The notes under the pieces are model-generated. The model saw only the letters and a list, made by a program, of their open reading frames with translations, was not told where the DNA came from and ran no database searches. A program made the position numbers and the translations under genes. A stretch of 64,000 bases of DNA from Chitinophaga varians. Its GTDB lineage: Bacteria > Bacteroidota > Bacteroidia > Chitinophagales > Chitinophagaceae. How positions within the stretch are numbered: position 1 is the first letter of the stretch; every line of letters begins with the position of its first letter. The stretch is from contig NZ_JABAIA010000001.1 in the NCBI RefSeq assembly GCF_012641275.1, positions 930,001 to 994,000 of the forward strand, given 5' to 3'. Positions 9,448 through 17,859 of this stretch are shown here, in pieces.

Positions 9448-10605
9448 TTAATTCTTATTGATTACGGTAATGACATTTTCTTTTATCTCAAATGTGACGC
9501 CGTTGATTTCAAGTATTTTCAGAACATCTTTCAGTTGGCTGCTCCGGGAAATTTCCCCGGAAAATCTTTCATCAGGGATATGGCCGCTATATTTGATCAC
9601 TACATTGTACCACCGGGCCACGTCGCGCAATACGGACTGCAGGCTGTCGTTTTTAAAAGAAAACATATTATTGGTCCAGGCAGTTTCCTTTTCTGTATCG
9701 GCGTTGACAGTGTGGAGGTAGTTGTTACTATTAGGATCGCAGATGGCCTGCTGGCCGGGATGGACCACAACTGATCTGCTATTATAGACGACTTTAACAG
9801 ATCCCTGTATGAGCGTTGTTTTCGACACGCCCTCTTCCGGATATGCATTGATGTTAAAGATGGTACCGAGCACGTGCACAGATCGGGCGCCTGATTTTAC
9901 GATAAATGGCCGGTCCGGGTCTTGGGCAACGTCAAAGTAAGCCTCCCCTTCCAACTCTACAACCCTGCCGGTATTACCAAAGGCAGCCGGGTATTTCAGA
10001 GTGCTGACGGCGTTAAGCCACACTCTTGAACCATCGGGTAATATAATTTTAAATTTCATGCCCGCAGGGGTAGATAATACGTTTTCCTGGTCAGCGTTGC
10101 TTTTTTCGGCTGGCGCTGAAGAATAAACCAGAGTCCCGTCTTTTTCCTTCGAGATGATGACACCATTTTGGCTGGCAATCTTGCCGGCGGCAGTACTATC
10201 CAGTGTTATAACCGTACCGTTGGCGAGGCGAAGCGTAGGGACGCGGTTATTACGGGAGGCGAGGCGCTGCTGCGCCGGTTGATGAAATGATTTCCTGGCA
10301 AGGAACAAGGTACCGGCGCCAATCAGAACGATCATTGCGGCGGCGGCAACCCAACGGCGTACGGGTATACGACGATACAGCGCCGGCTGTAAGTTATCTG
10401 CATTCGCAATTTTCATGTCTATCCTGTCTTTCATGGCAGCCTTCAGACTGTCAAACCCCGCCTCATTTTCTGCCGTGATGAAATCGTCCTCACTGTCGGC
10501 CAGGTCAAACCAGGCCTCCAGGAAAGAAATTTCCTCCCTGGTCGCAATGCCACTCCTATATCGATTTAGCATTATTTTAAAAAGCCCGGCCTCGTTATTA
10601 TCCAT
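9448..10605 (-). CDS. FecR-type anti-sigma factor
   Basis: 385 residues with the standard Bacteroidota FecR layout. There is a cytoplasmic N-terminal helical region (1-80), one membrane span near residues 85-104 (WVAAAAMIVLIGAGTLFLA), a periplasmic FecR domain (about 190-285, with LPDGSRVWLNAVSTLKYP and GEAYFDVAQD) and a C-terminal DUF4974 domain (about 310-382). FecR holds its ECF sigma factor until the STN domain of the occupied SusC transporter signals through the periplasm. The gene is 88 bases after the sigma gene and 184 bases before susC, in the same direction, so the three form one cell-surface-signalling cascade. Confidence 0.95.
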   Translation of the reverse strand: MDNNEAGLFKIMLNRYRSGIATREEISFLEAWFDLADSEDDFITAENEAGFDSLKAAMKDRIDMKIANADNLQPALYRRIPVRRWVAAAAMIVLIGAGTLFLARKSFHQPAQQRLASRNNRVPTLRLANGTVITLDSTAAGKIASQNGVIISKEKDGTLVYSSAPAEKSNADQENVLSTPAGMKFKIILPDGSRVWLNAVSTLKYPAAFGNTGRVVELEGEAYFDVAQDPDRPFIVKSGARSVHVLGTIFNINAYPEEGVSKTTLIQGSVKVVYNSRSVVVHPGQQAICDPNSNNYLHTVNADTEKETAWTNNMFSFKNDSLQSVLRDVARWYNVVIKYSGHIPDERFSGEISRSSQLKDVLKILEINGVTFEIKENVITVINKN

Positions 10606-10693
10606 TGTTACCAGTTTCTATATAGCATGAGTCAAAAAGTTAAATTCCGCCCACGCTGAAATAAATATTTTTTATCATCATGTGTAAATCGGC

Positions 10694-11272
10694 TTATTTC
10701 ATTGTCAGTATACAGACAATGTGGAGTAGGACCAGGGAACTTCTCAGTTTCGAGAGGGCACGTCCCATCTGGTTTCTGACTGTTTTCTCAGAAATTCCAA
10801 GTTGCCCGGCAATTTGCTGCGTATTGTATCCATCCTGGAAGCGCAGGCGGAAAATCTGTTGCTGTTGCGGGGGAAGGGAATTAGTCAGTGCTTCAAATGC
10901 AGCATGGAACTCCTTGTACAAGACATGATCGTCGGCAAGAGCATAGCCCTGAAGCTGGTCTTCACTGTCTGCCGGCAGGAAGTTATAGCGGCTTTCCTTT
11001 TCAATTTGCCTGAAAACCCTGTTGCGGGTGGCAATGCGTAAATATCCGGGGAGATTATCAATGAGGGTGGTTTTCTCCCTGGTCCACAACTGCACAAAGA
11101 CATCCTGGGCTATATCCTGCGCCAGGTCTGTATTCCGTATCCGCTTGTAAGCGATATTGAAAACATCTTTCCAATATCGGTTATAAAGCACATCGAAAGC
11201 AAAACCATTCCTTCTGCCAATTTCCGCTAAAAGGTCCTGGTCATTTGCATGAAGCAGTTTATCCATTCCCAT
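10694..11272 (-). CDS. ECF-type RNA polymerase sigma factor (Bacteroides expansion family)
   Basis: 192 residues with sigma region 2 (ALADVLYN-like helix FDVLYNRYWKDVFNIAYKR, then DIAQDVFVQLW) and region 4 (LPPQQQQIFRLRFQDGYNTQ followed by the helix-turn-helix AGQLGISEKTVRNQMGRAL). This is the two-region ECF architecture, without regions 1 and 3. A Met two codons in (MDKLL, 11266) is an alternative start. Located directly upstream of fecR and the STN-SusC gene, it should be the cytoplasmic output of that cascade and probably activates the susC promoter in 9264-9447 when ligand is present. Confidence 0.94.
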   Translation of the reverse strand: MGMDKLLHANDQDLLAEIGRRNGFAFDVLYNRYWKDVFNIAYKRIRNTDLAQDIAQDVFVQLWTREKTTLIDNLPGYLRIATRNRVFRQIEKESRYNFLPADSEDQLQGYALADDHVLYKEFHAAFEALTNSLPPQQQQIFRLRFQDGYNTQQIAGQLGISEKTVRNQMGRALSKLRSSLVLLHIVCILTMK

Positions 11273-11469
11273 AATTGACCATAAAACTAAAAATTGTTTC
11301 GGTTTATAAAAGGATTCTTTGTTTAGTGGTAGAAACAGTAAACAACTGCCGTATAATCAAAATGATACATTTAATTATTACCTTGCCGCTCTAAATAAAA
11401 GCATTTTCCCTGATTGCTATAGTCAACATATTAATCCGAACCGGGCTAAGCAAAGCATCAGCCTTATTT

Positions 11470-13335
11470 TTGGCAGGTCTGCTGACAGTTTCCTGTGCCT
11501 GTCTGGCCCAAAGTGGCACCGCTTTCACAGGTTATGGAGATGTACCGGTAAAAACGCCCGACTCTCTCTTGCGGAAGGTGTTCCTTGCCACCGATATTAA
11601 AACAAAAATACAGGCCGTACAGCCGTTGCTGGCTTTCCACGCCGCCCATGGCACTACAGACTCCGTGATCTTTTATGCGCAACAGCTTATCAGCAGTCTT
11701 GACCAAAGCGATCTCCCTGCGGCTGACAAACAGTCCTCCCAGGTTTCCCTTTATCTCACACTGGCTAATGCTTACAGTGAGAACGGCCTGTATGACGAAG
11801 CCCTACGTTTCTATCTTCAGGGCGTCAGGATTGCGGAGTCGCTCAATAACAGAGGCGCCATTAATGACAACAAACTGGGCATCGCCAACATATATTCCGC
11901 CCGTAATGAATATGACAAAGCCATCACAGCATACAGGGAGCTGTTGAACACGGACCCGGACGAACAGCTCAAACATCTGGTCTATGAGCGGCTGGGCATT
12001 ATTTTTCTCGGACAGAAAAATTTCCCTGAAGCGAAGCTTTATACTGAAAAAGCATTGCACTATTTCCAACAACAGCACCAGGAAAAAAAAGAACTTCAGG
12101 CACAACTGACACTCGGTATTATAGCGGAATTCAACCACCAGGAAGAGGAAGCCTATACGATCTACAACAATGTAAAAAACAATGCGCAGCAGCACCAGTT
12201 TTTTGACCTGTACATCAGCGCAGGACAAAGGATGGGAGACCTGCTGATCTCCCGGAAGGAATATGACAACGCAAAAACCTTGCTATCCCTCGTGTACTCC
12301 AACGCCCTTCAATGGAACGACCTGAAAGCCCAGCTAAAAGTACTGAACAGCCTGCGTAACCTGTACGCGGTAACAGGCGATTATAAAAACGCCTATGCAC
12401 TGATGACCCAGTACCTGGGCATTTCCCGGGAGGTATTGGACAAACAGAATAAAAAAGAAATCAACGAACTCGAGATAAAATACCAGACCGCCCGGAAAGA
12501 AAAGGAAATATTAAACAAGGAAAACGAATTAAACCACCAGAAAACGATAAAATACAGTTTGCTCATCGGGTTCCTTGTCATCCTCCTGCCTGTCATCGGC
12601 CTGCTGTATCTATATTACCAGAAACTACAGGCGCAGAGCAAACTAAATACAACGATGGAGGAAATGAACCGGCAAAAAATCGCGGCATTGCTGAAAGATA
12701 AGGAGCTGGAATTACTGAAAGCCTCCGTTGTCGGCCAGGAAAAAGAGCGGAAACGGATTGCAGGCGAACTGCATGACAGTATCGGCGGCAACCTCGCTGC
12801 CATTAAACTTCAGCTCTCCCATCAAACCAGTGTGAATAAACTGGAAACACTCATCCGGCAGGTGGACGACACCTATCGCCAGGTACGTGACCTTTCCCAT
12901 GATCTTGTTCCTCAGAAATTCGCCAACACCGGTTTTGCCGAACTTATTTCCGGCTATATCACACAATTCAATGTGCCCGGCAACGCCACTATTACCTTTC
13001 ACGCCTTTCCCGGCGATGAAATTGACCGGCTTGGCACCTCTCTGAAGGTGGAGATCTATAAAATCATCCAGGAGCTGATCACCAACGCCCAGAAACACAG
13101 TCAGGCTACGAAAGTAGAAGTACAACTGACCCAACTGGACGGTATGCTGAAGTTGCTGTTTGAAGATAATGGCCGGGGATTTTCCCCGGAAACAGTGAAA
13201 TATGGTATCGGGTTTCAGAATATCCGGGACCGGTTGAAATTATTCGACGGCGTGTTTACCATTGACTCCTTCCCTTCGAAAGGCACCGTAATTGACATTG
13301 AAATACCGCTAAATCCCGCTTGTTATGAAGCATAA
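11470..13335 (+). CDS. TPR-containing sensor histidine kinase (NarX/DesK-like HisKA_3 type)
   Basis: About 621 residues counted from a TTG at 11470. The frame is open back to 11395 and contains no ATG. A full signal peptide appears only if translation starts further up, for example at ATT 11413, giving IRTGLSKASALFLAGLLTVSCACLAQ; the true start is therefore unresolved and non-ATG. Domains in order: signal peptide, periplasmic TPR repeats (about 55-330), membrane span (about 361-384), coiled coil, HisKA_3 with the phosphorylated histidine in GELHDSIGG (H435), and HATPase_c with QELITNAQKHSQ and a DNGRGF box. It overlaps the next gene, a NarL-type regulator, by 11 bases. Confidence 0.92.
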   Translation: MAGLLTVSCACLAQSGTAFTGYGDVPVKTPDSLLRKVFLATDIKTKIQAVQPLLAFHAAHGTTDSVIFYAQQLISSLDQSDLPAADKQSSQVSLYLTLANAYSENGLYDEALRFYLQGVRIAESLNNRGAINDNKLGIANIYSARNEYDKAITAYRELLNTDPDEQLKHLVYERLGIIFLGQKNFPEAKLYTEKALHYFQQQHQEKKELQAQLTLGIIAEFNHQEEEAYTIYNNVKNNAQQHQFFDLYISAGQRMGDLLISRKEYDNAKTLLSLVYSNALQWNDLKAQLKVLNSLRNLYAVTGDYKNAYALMTQYLGISREVLDKQNKKEINELEIKYQTARKEKEILNKENELNHQKTIKYSLLIGFLVILLPVIGLLYLYYQKLQAQSKLNTTMEEMNRQKIAALLKDKELELLKASVVGQEKERKRIAGELHDSIGGNLAAIKLQLSHQTSVNKLETLIRQVDDTYRQVRDLSHDLVPQKFANTGFAELISGYITQFNVPGNATITFHAFPGDEIDRLGTSLKVEIYKIIQELITNAQKHSQATKVEVQLTQLDGMLKLLFEDNGRGFSPETVKYGIGFQNIRDRLKLFDGVFTIDSFPSKGTVIDIEIPLNPACYEA

Positions 13336-13966
13336 TATTATCCTGGCAGACGACCATAAATTGTTTCTGGAAGGCCTTATCAGGCTGATAGCGCAAGAAA
13401 AGGACTTCCACGTGCTCTATTATGCCCATAACGGCCAGCTGGTCGTGAACTATCTCGACCAGCACCCCGGTGAGCAGGTCGACCTGGTGATTACCGATAT
13501 CAGTATGCCTGACATGGACGGTATCACCCTGAATAACCATATCAAGGAAAAAAGGCCGGAGGTCAGCACGCTGGTGGTAAGCATGCATACTGACAGTAAT
13601 ATGATTGATACGCTTATTCAAAATAACGTCGATGGTTTTTTGTCGAAAAATGCCGACTCAGACGAATTACTGAATGCGATCAAAACGATCCTCAAAGGCG
13701 GGAAATACTTCTCGGAAGCCGTGAAACAGGAGTATCTCAAAAGCGTTTTCAACAAAGAAAAAGAAACCCTTGAAATGCTCACCTCCCGCGAAAAGGACGT
13801 ACTGAAACTGATCGCCGAAGAATATACCACCCAGGAGATCGCGGACAAACTATTCCTCAGCAAACATACGATTGAAAGCTACCGCAAAACCCTCATCCTG
13901 AAACTGAAAGTGCGGAACCTGGCCGGCCTTACAAGGTACGCCGTCAAACTGGGCCTGCTCAGCTAA
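13325..13966 (+). CDS. NarL/FixJ-family response regulator
   Basis: 213 residues. The receiver domain has the acidic pair in IILADDH, the phosphoacceptor D58 in VITDISMPDMDG and the conserved K in GFLSKNADSDEL. The C-terminal LuxR-type helix-turn-helix is TSREKDVLKLIAEEYTTQEI followed by ADKLFLSKHTIESYRKTL. Its start overlaps the end of the TPR histidine kinase by 11 bases, which indicates translational coupling and identifies that kinase as its partner. The target genes are not visible; the next gene downstream carries its own promoter-like sequence. Confidence 0.95.
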   Translation: MKHNIILADDHKLFLEGLIRLIAQEKDFHVLYYAHNGQLVVNYLDQHPGEQVDLVITDISMPDMDGITLNNHIKEKRPEVSTLVVSMHTDSNMIDTLIQNNVDGFLSKNADSDELLNAIKTILKGGKYFSEAVKQEYLKSVFNKEKETLEMLTSREKDVLKLIAEEYTTQEIADKLFLSKHTIESYRKTLILKLKVRNLAGLTRYAVKLGLLS

Positions 13967-14006
13967 CCCCCTGAAAACAGGGTATTGATTTTCACTGAAT
14001 ACGATG

Positions 14007-14037
14007 TTGCCGCCCCCATCGTACCTGGCTACCTTTG
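14007..14037 (+). promoter_or_regulatory. Bacteroidota-type promoter of the small membrane protein gene
   Basis: TACCTTTG at 14030-14037 fits the Bacteroidota -7 consensus TAnnTTTG, and a TTG at 14007-14009 lies 20 bases upstream where the -33 TTTG element is expected. The start codon follows at 14097, giving a leader of about 50 bases. Confidence 0.5.
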
Positions 14038-14096
14038 TTGCATAACAAAACGGAACAATCCGGTCAAACAATCTCCTGAATAAAAAATGCAACATT

Positions 14097-14522
14097 ATGA
14101 TCTACGGAATAACATTAATCCTGCTGAGCATCATCGCCGTTCCCTCGCTGCTTTTATCTAAAAAACCCAATGCGAAGGAGTTATTGGAAAAAGTGGAACC
14201 CTACCAGGGATGGATCGGGATTATTTTCTGTTTCTGGGGTATATGGGGCCTTGTAAGCGCTATCCTGAATATAGGCTGGCTGACCTCCGCCCCCATCTGG
14301 TGGCTCACCCTGGCAGCCGGCAGCCTGGTGGAAGCAAGCCTTGGCTTCCTGCTCGGATTCCCGCTTATCAACAAATTTTTCCTGTCCAACAATGAAAAGG
14401 CCCGGGAAAAAGCAGCACATATCCGCACCAAGGTAGCACCCAAACAAGGCAAACTGGGCATACTGGGCATCATCGTTGGCGCATGGATGATCATCGCGTC
14501 CTTCCTCTTTACGATTGCCTGA
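14097..14522 (+). CDS. Small integral membrane protein of unknown function
   Basis: 141 residues with four likely membrane spans: about 3-20 ([18 protein letters not shown]), 38-60 ([20 protein letters not shown]), 66-90 ([19 protein letters not shown]) and 120-140 ([19 protein letters not shown]). A charged cytoplasmic loop of lysines and arginines lies between spans three and four. I do not recognise the family. The gene stands alone between a response-regulator gene and a degraded mini-gene, with its own promoter-like sequence upstream, so the context gives no function. Confidence 0.8.
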   Translation: MIYGITLILLSIIAVPSLLLSKKPNAKELLEKVEPYQGWIGIIFCFWGIWGLVSAILNIGWLTSAPIWWLTLAAGSLVEASLGFLLGFPLINKFFLSNNEKAREKAAHIRTKVAPKQGKLGILGIIVGAWMIIASFLFTIA

Positions 14523-14554
14523 TAACATTCTCCCGCTACTCAACTTTTAACTGT

Positions 14555-14687
14555 ATGAAAAAAAATAATACTGGCTGCTATCATATGGATGGCGGTATTG
14601 GAAAACCACACCCAAACGCAACCAGCCCACACTATACAGGTGGGCGGCGTTGCCAAACCCCGACCGGTTGGTCAGTTTCGCAATTGA
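14555..14687 (+). pseudogene. Frameshifted mini-gene with an A8 tract
   Basis: An ATG at 14555 is followed by eight A residues (14558-14565). In the literal frame the product is an unstructured 52-residue peptide. If one A is skipped, the frame becomes MKKIILAAIIWMAVLENHTQ and continues to VGGVAKPRPVGQFRN with a stop at 14685-14687. That is a convincing signal peptide followed by a short secreted peptide of about 20 residues. The second frame cannot start by itself because TGA (14556-14558) lies just upstream. Either this is a recent single-base frameshift in a short secreted peptide gene, or the frame is restored by polymerase slippage on the A tract. Confidence 0.4.
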
Positions 14688-14725
14688 ATAGCCGGCCTTT
14701 ATCCATTCTTTGACCCCCTCCCTTC

Positions 14726-14760
14726 GCCACTGCTGTCATTTACCACATGACAACAGTGGC
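14726..14760. terminator. Hairpin between convergent genes, first of two
   Basis: The arms GCCACTG-TGTCAT and ATGACA-CAGTGGC (14726-14739 and 14747-14760) pair over 13 bases with one mismatch around a 7-base loop. No T tract follows, so termination activity is uncertain. Confidence 0.4.
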
Positions 14761-14772
14761 GTTGCCCGCTAA

Positions 14773-14807
14773 AACAAGCGCCTCCGGACAGTCTGGAGGC
14801 GCTTGTT
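14773..14807 (-). terminator. Strong hairpin terminator of the YD-like lipoprotein gene
   Basis: Perfect 13-base arms (AACAAGCGCCTCC and its complement, 14773-14785 and 14795-14807) enclose a 9-base loop. On the minus strand the stem is followed by TTTT, fitting termination of the gene that ends at 14827. Confidence 0.6.
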
Positions 14808-14826
14808 CATCGGATAACTTACTACC

Positions 14827-15741
14827 CTATTTGCTGTATTCGTAACCGATGTTACCCTTGCTATTGGTGGGTTGTTGATTGCCGACCCCGTAAATAGTGC
14901 TGGTGAAGTCCACCTTTACCGGACGACTGGCATTGTTATAGGCATAAGTATTCTTCTGCACCGTTACAATGGAATCCTGTTTGCCGTTCAGTGTAACATA
15001 CTGCACCTTTCTTGTTTCCAGTGGATTCTGGTCACTAAATGCTTCATGTCCGGCGCCTGTGAGCAAATAACGTAACAGCGGATGGGTAATGTAGGTAGGA
15101 TGCTGGTCAAAACCGGCCACCAACAAATCAGAAATTACCCTGGCACCGTCGGTTACCGTTTCTTTTTTGATGTTTTTCTGCTCATAGGCGTACGCCGTCA
15201 CCAACTTCAGATTAGTAACCCCATCTGTTGCCGTAATGATACTTACCAGCCTACCGCCGTCGTCGTAGGTGTATTGCTCGTCTTCTTCCACCTTGCCTGT
15301 TTCCTGATCGTAGATTGTTTTCCGGGAGATGTTACCTTTAGCGTCCCATTCAAACTTTGTATTACCGGACAGATTAAATTTTCCGGCTGTCAGGAAGTCG
15401 GGAGAATAGTTCAACACCTTTTGCAGTTTACCGTTGGCGTCATATACAATCGAATCTTTTTCTGTCAACAGATTACCAGCATACTGGGTAATCAAAACAG
15501 GTTGCAGTTGCTGGTTGTAGCTGATCAGCTGAATAACGCCCTGTGTACCGCCGATATTTACGCGGGTCAGCAGGCCTGGCGCCGGAGCGGGGATGGTAAC
15601 AGGATTTTTTACACCGGTGCCGGTGCCAGCCTCCGGCAGAGATACCTTATTACAGGCAGCTCCTGCCAGCAGTGCAGCTCCCAATAAGGCCATTGATAGT
15701 TTGGGCAGATTGACTCCCCGTTCCATGTTGCGATGTGTCAT
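14827..15741 (-). CDS. Lipoprotein with YD-repeat-like beta strands
   Basis: 304 residues. The signal peptide ends in a lipobox (LLGAALLAGAACNK), with the lipidated Cys at residue 30, or 25 if the second Met (15726) is used. The body contains repeated short motifs of the type DSIVYDANGKLQKV, KFEWDAKGNISRKTIYD and YTYDDGGRLVSI, which resemble YD/RHS beta repeats, although there is no RHS core or toxin tip. Many Bacteroidota encode such lone lipoproteins (DUF4595-like); their role is unknown. The protein is likely anchored to the outer membrane. It is a single gene with a strong terminator behind it. Confidence 0.7.
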   Translation of the reverse strand: MTHRNMERGVNLPKLSMALLGAALLAGAACNKVSLPEAGTGTGVKNPVTIPAPAPGLLTRVNIGGTQGVIQLISYNQQLQPVLITQYAGNLLTEKDSIVYDANGKLQKVLNYSPDFLTAGKFNLSGNTKFEWDAKGNISRKTIYDQETGKVEEDEQYTYDDGGRLVSIITATDGVTNLKLVTAYAYEQKNIKKETVTDGARVISDLLVAGFDQHPTYITHPLLRYLLTGAGHEAFSDQNPLETRKVQYVTLNGKQDSIVTVQKNTYAYNNASRPVKVDFTSTIYGVGNQQPTNSKGNIGYEYSK

Positions 15742-16033
15742 AAAATTGCAGTTTAGGTTTTTACTTAGACAAATGGTTTGTTAACAGGCAAAGGCGCCAA
15801 TGCTCAGTACAAAGCAGGAAGTGCTGTGCTTCCCTTTTCTGCTACTGGTTTCCGGTTTACACATGCAAAGAAAAAGAGATTACCTGACCGGCTATATGAA
15901 TTTTGATCACCATACCGGAATTGCTGACTAAAGTGCAGAAATGCTATATGATCTGCTATAAATGGATGTTAAGTATTTCCGGAATCCCGCCTAATTCAAT
16001 TTTTTTTTACTTTTTTGCAGTAAAAACTGACAG

Positions 16034-17089
16034 ATGCCTAAGCCATTCTTCCTGATAAACACCTGGCCTGTCATCCTCATTATCTGGGCAATGGACATGG
16101 GCCTCACCTATCTGCAGGTCCGTATGCAGGGGCTTCCCGACCGGGAAGCGATTCAGTTGGGGCTGATGGAGTCGGTCCCAGGTACGTTCATTACTTTTTT
16201 ACTCTGTTACTGGCTGCTCCCCTACTTTATCAGGCACCGGAAGATGCTCCTGTTTGCCTTGCTGGCAGTGGTCATCTGCCTTCTTACCAGCCTGATCACC
16301 GTGTATCTGAGTTTGCCGATGTTGTGCAACAGCGTCAGGAAAGTAATGGCCGAGCCACAGAACTGTGGCCTGCAAACCATGTTTCCCGGTCTCTTTATCG
16401 GAATGCTTTTCACCAGCGGTACCATCTGCGGCATTCGCTTTTACCAGGAATACGCCAAAACCCTGATTGACCACGAACAGCTCCGCACCACCCACCTGGA
16501 AGCGGAACTGACGCTACTGCGTGACCAGTTGAACCCACACTTTATGTTCAATATGATGAACAGCATCCATGTATTGATAGAAAGAGACGCCAGGCAGGCA
16601 GCAGATATGGTGCTGGAATTCTCCGATATTTTGCGGTACCAGCTCTACGACGCCTCTAAACCCGCCATACCATTGCAACAGGAGGTCTCCTATCTGCAGA
16701 ATTATGTAAATGTGGAAAACAAACGGCGCTGCAATGAACTGAAGGTAACCTGCAACTGGGAACCACAGCTACCGCTTTGTTTTATTGCTCCCCTGATCCT
16801 TACGCCCTTTGTGGAAAATGCCTTTAAACATGTGTCCCTGTTTACGGACCAGCCTAATTTTATCTGTATAGACCTTGCTGTGGAAGAAGGCACGTTGTTT
16901 TTTATTGTCAAAAACAGTAAGGAACACAGTGCGGATGGTCCCGTGGCTGCTTCTCCCCACAAAGGAATCGGACTGGCCAACGTGCAAAAAAGACTGGCCC
17001 TGCTCTACCCGGAGCAGCACTTCCTGAGCATAAAAGAAACCACAGACCAGTTTGTTGTTTACCTGGAAATAAAAATCAATGTTCTCTGA
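16034..17089 (+). CDS. LytS/YehU-type sensor histidine kinase
   Basis: 351 residues. Four membrane spans occupy about residues 10-135, followed by a short coiled coil and the His_kinase domain with LRDQLNPHFMFNMMNSIHVL, placing the phosphorylated histidine at H169. A HATPase_c module follows, with the N box FVENAFKHVS and a G box KGIGLANVQKRLALLY. This is the standard Bacteroidota kinase that partners LytTR regulators, here the gene immediately downstream. There is no periplasmic sensor domain, so the signal is probably sensed within the membrane. Confidence 0.94.
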   Translation: MPKPFFLINTWPVILIIWAMDMGLTYLQVRMQGLPDREAIQLGLMESVPGTFITFLLCYWLLPYFIRHRKMLLFALLAVVICLLTSLITVYLSLPMLCNSVRKVMAEPQNCGLQTMFPGLFIGMLFTSGTICGIRFYQEYAKTLIDHEQLRTTHLEAELTLLRDQLNPHFMFNMMNSIHVLIERDARQAADMVLEFSDILRYQLYDASKPAIPLQQEVSYLQNYVNVENKRRCNELKVTCNWEPQLPLCFIAPLILTPFVENAFKHVSLFTDQPNFICIDLAVEEGTLFFIVKNSKEHSADGPVAASPHKGIGLANVQKRLALLYPEQHFLSIKETTDQFVVYLEIKINVL

Positions 17090-17102
17090 TAAAAACTGCC
17101 GT

Positions 17103-17822
17103 ATGGAAATCAAATGTATCATCGTTGATGACGAAGCACTCGCCCGGGAAGGACTAAAAAAGTATATCAGGACATTCGATTTCCTCTCACTGGCCGGTAC
17201 TGCCAATAACGTAGCATCAGCACGCGAAATGCTGGAGACTACGCCGGTAGATCTGATGTTCCTTGACATTAACATGCCCAAAGCAAGCGGGCTGCATCTG
17301 CTGGAAACGTTATCCAACCCGCCGGTAACGGTCCTGGTCACCGCTTATCCGGACTATGCACTGGATGGTTTCCGTCTTAACGTGCTCGACTATCTGCTAA
17401 AACCACTTTCCCTGCAACGCTTTACCCAGTCGGTACAGAAAGCAAAGGACTATTTCCAGCTGCGTCAGCAGCCTTCCTCCGCCCCACATCCCCCGGTGAA
17501 GGATTATATCTTTGTAAAACACAAACAGGTATACGAAAAAGTGATGCTGTCAGACATCCTCTTCGTCGAAAGCATGCAAAACTATGTGCTCATCCAAACC
17601 ATCCACACTAAAATCATCGCCTACCTGACGTTTAAAAATGTGGAACAACAGCTGCCGGCAGACAGCTTCCTGAGAATACATAAATCCTATATTGTCAATC
17701 TCCATCAGATCAGTAAGCTCGACAGCAACATGGTGCAGGCCGGCGGACATACACTTCCCGTTAGTCGCAGCCAGCGCGAACTTCTCATGCAGGTAGTCAG
17801 CAAACGGTTATTGAGCAAATAA
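17103..17822 (+). CDS. LytTR-family response regulator
   Basis: 239 residues from the ATG at 17103, chosen because the receiver domain starts directly there (MEIKCIIVDDEALAREGL). An earlier in-frame ATG at 17079 would overlap the kinase gene by 11 bases and adds eight residues. The phosphoacceptor is D55 in LMFLDINMPKASG, and K in YLLKPLS completes the receiver. The C-terminal LytTR domain (about 135-235) includes DILFVESMQNYVLIQT and FLRIHKSYIVNLHQI. It is the cognate partner of the LytS kinase and may control the tail-fibre-like gene 40 bases downstream. Confidence 0.95.
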   Translation: MEIKCIIVDDEALAREGLKKYIRTFDFLSLAGTANNVASAREMLETTPVDLMFLDINMPKASGLHLLETLSNPPVTVLVTAYPDYALDGFRLNVLDYLLKPLSLQRFTQSVQKAKDYFQLRQQPSSAPHPPVKDYIFVKHKQVYEKVMLSDILFVESMQNYVLIQTIHTKIIAYLTFKNVEQQLPADSFLRIHKSYIVNLHQISKLDSNMVQAGGHTLPVSRSQRELLMQVVSKRLLSK

Positions 17823-17859
17823 GCGGATATATACTTGTTTCTTCTGTATCTTGCAAAAA

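Noticed and set aside
15082..15687. 201-codon plus-strand ORF opposite the YD-like lipoprotein
   Set aside because: The minus-strand gene has a signal peptide, a lipobox and a terminator; the plus-strand ORF is cysteine-rich and lacks all of these.
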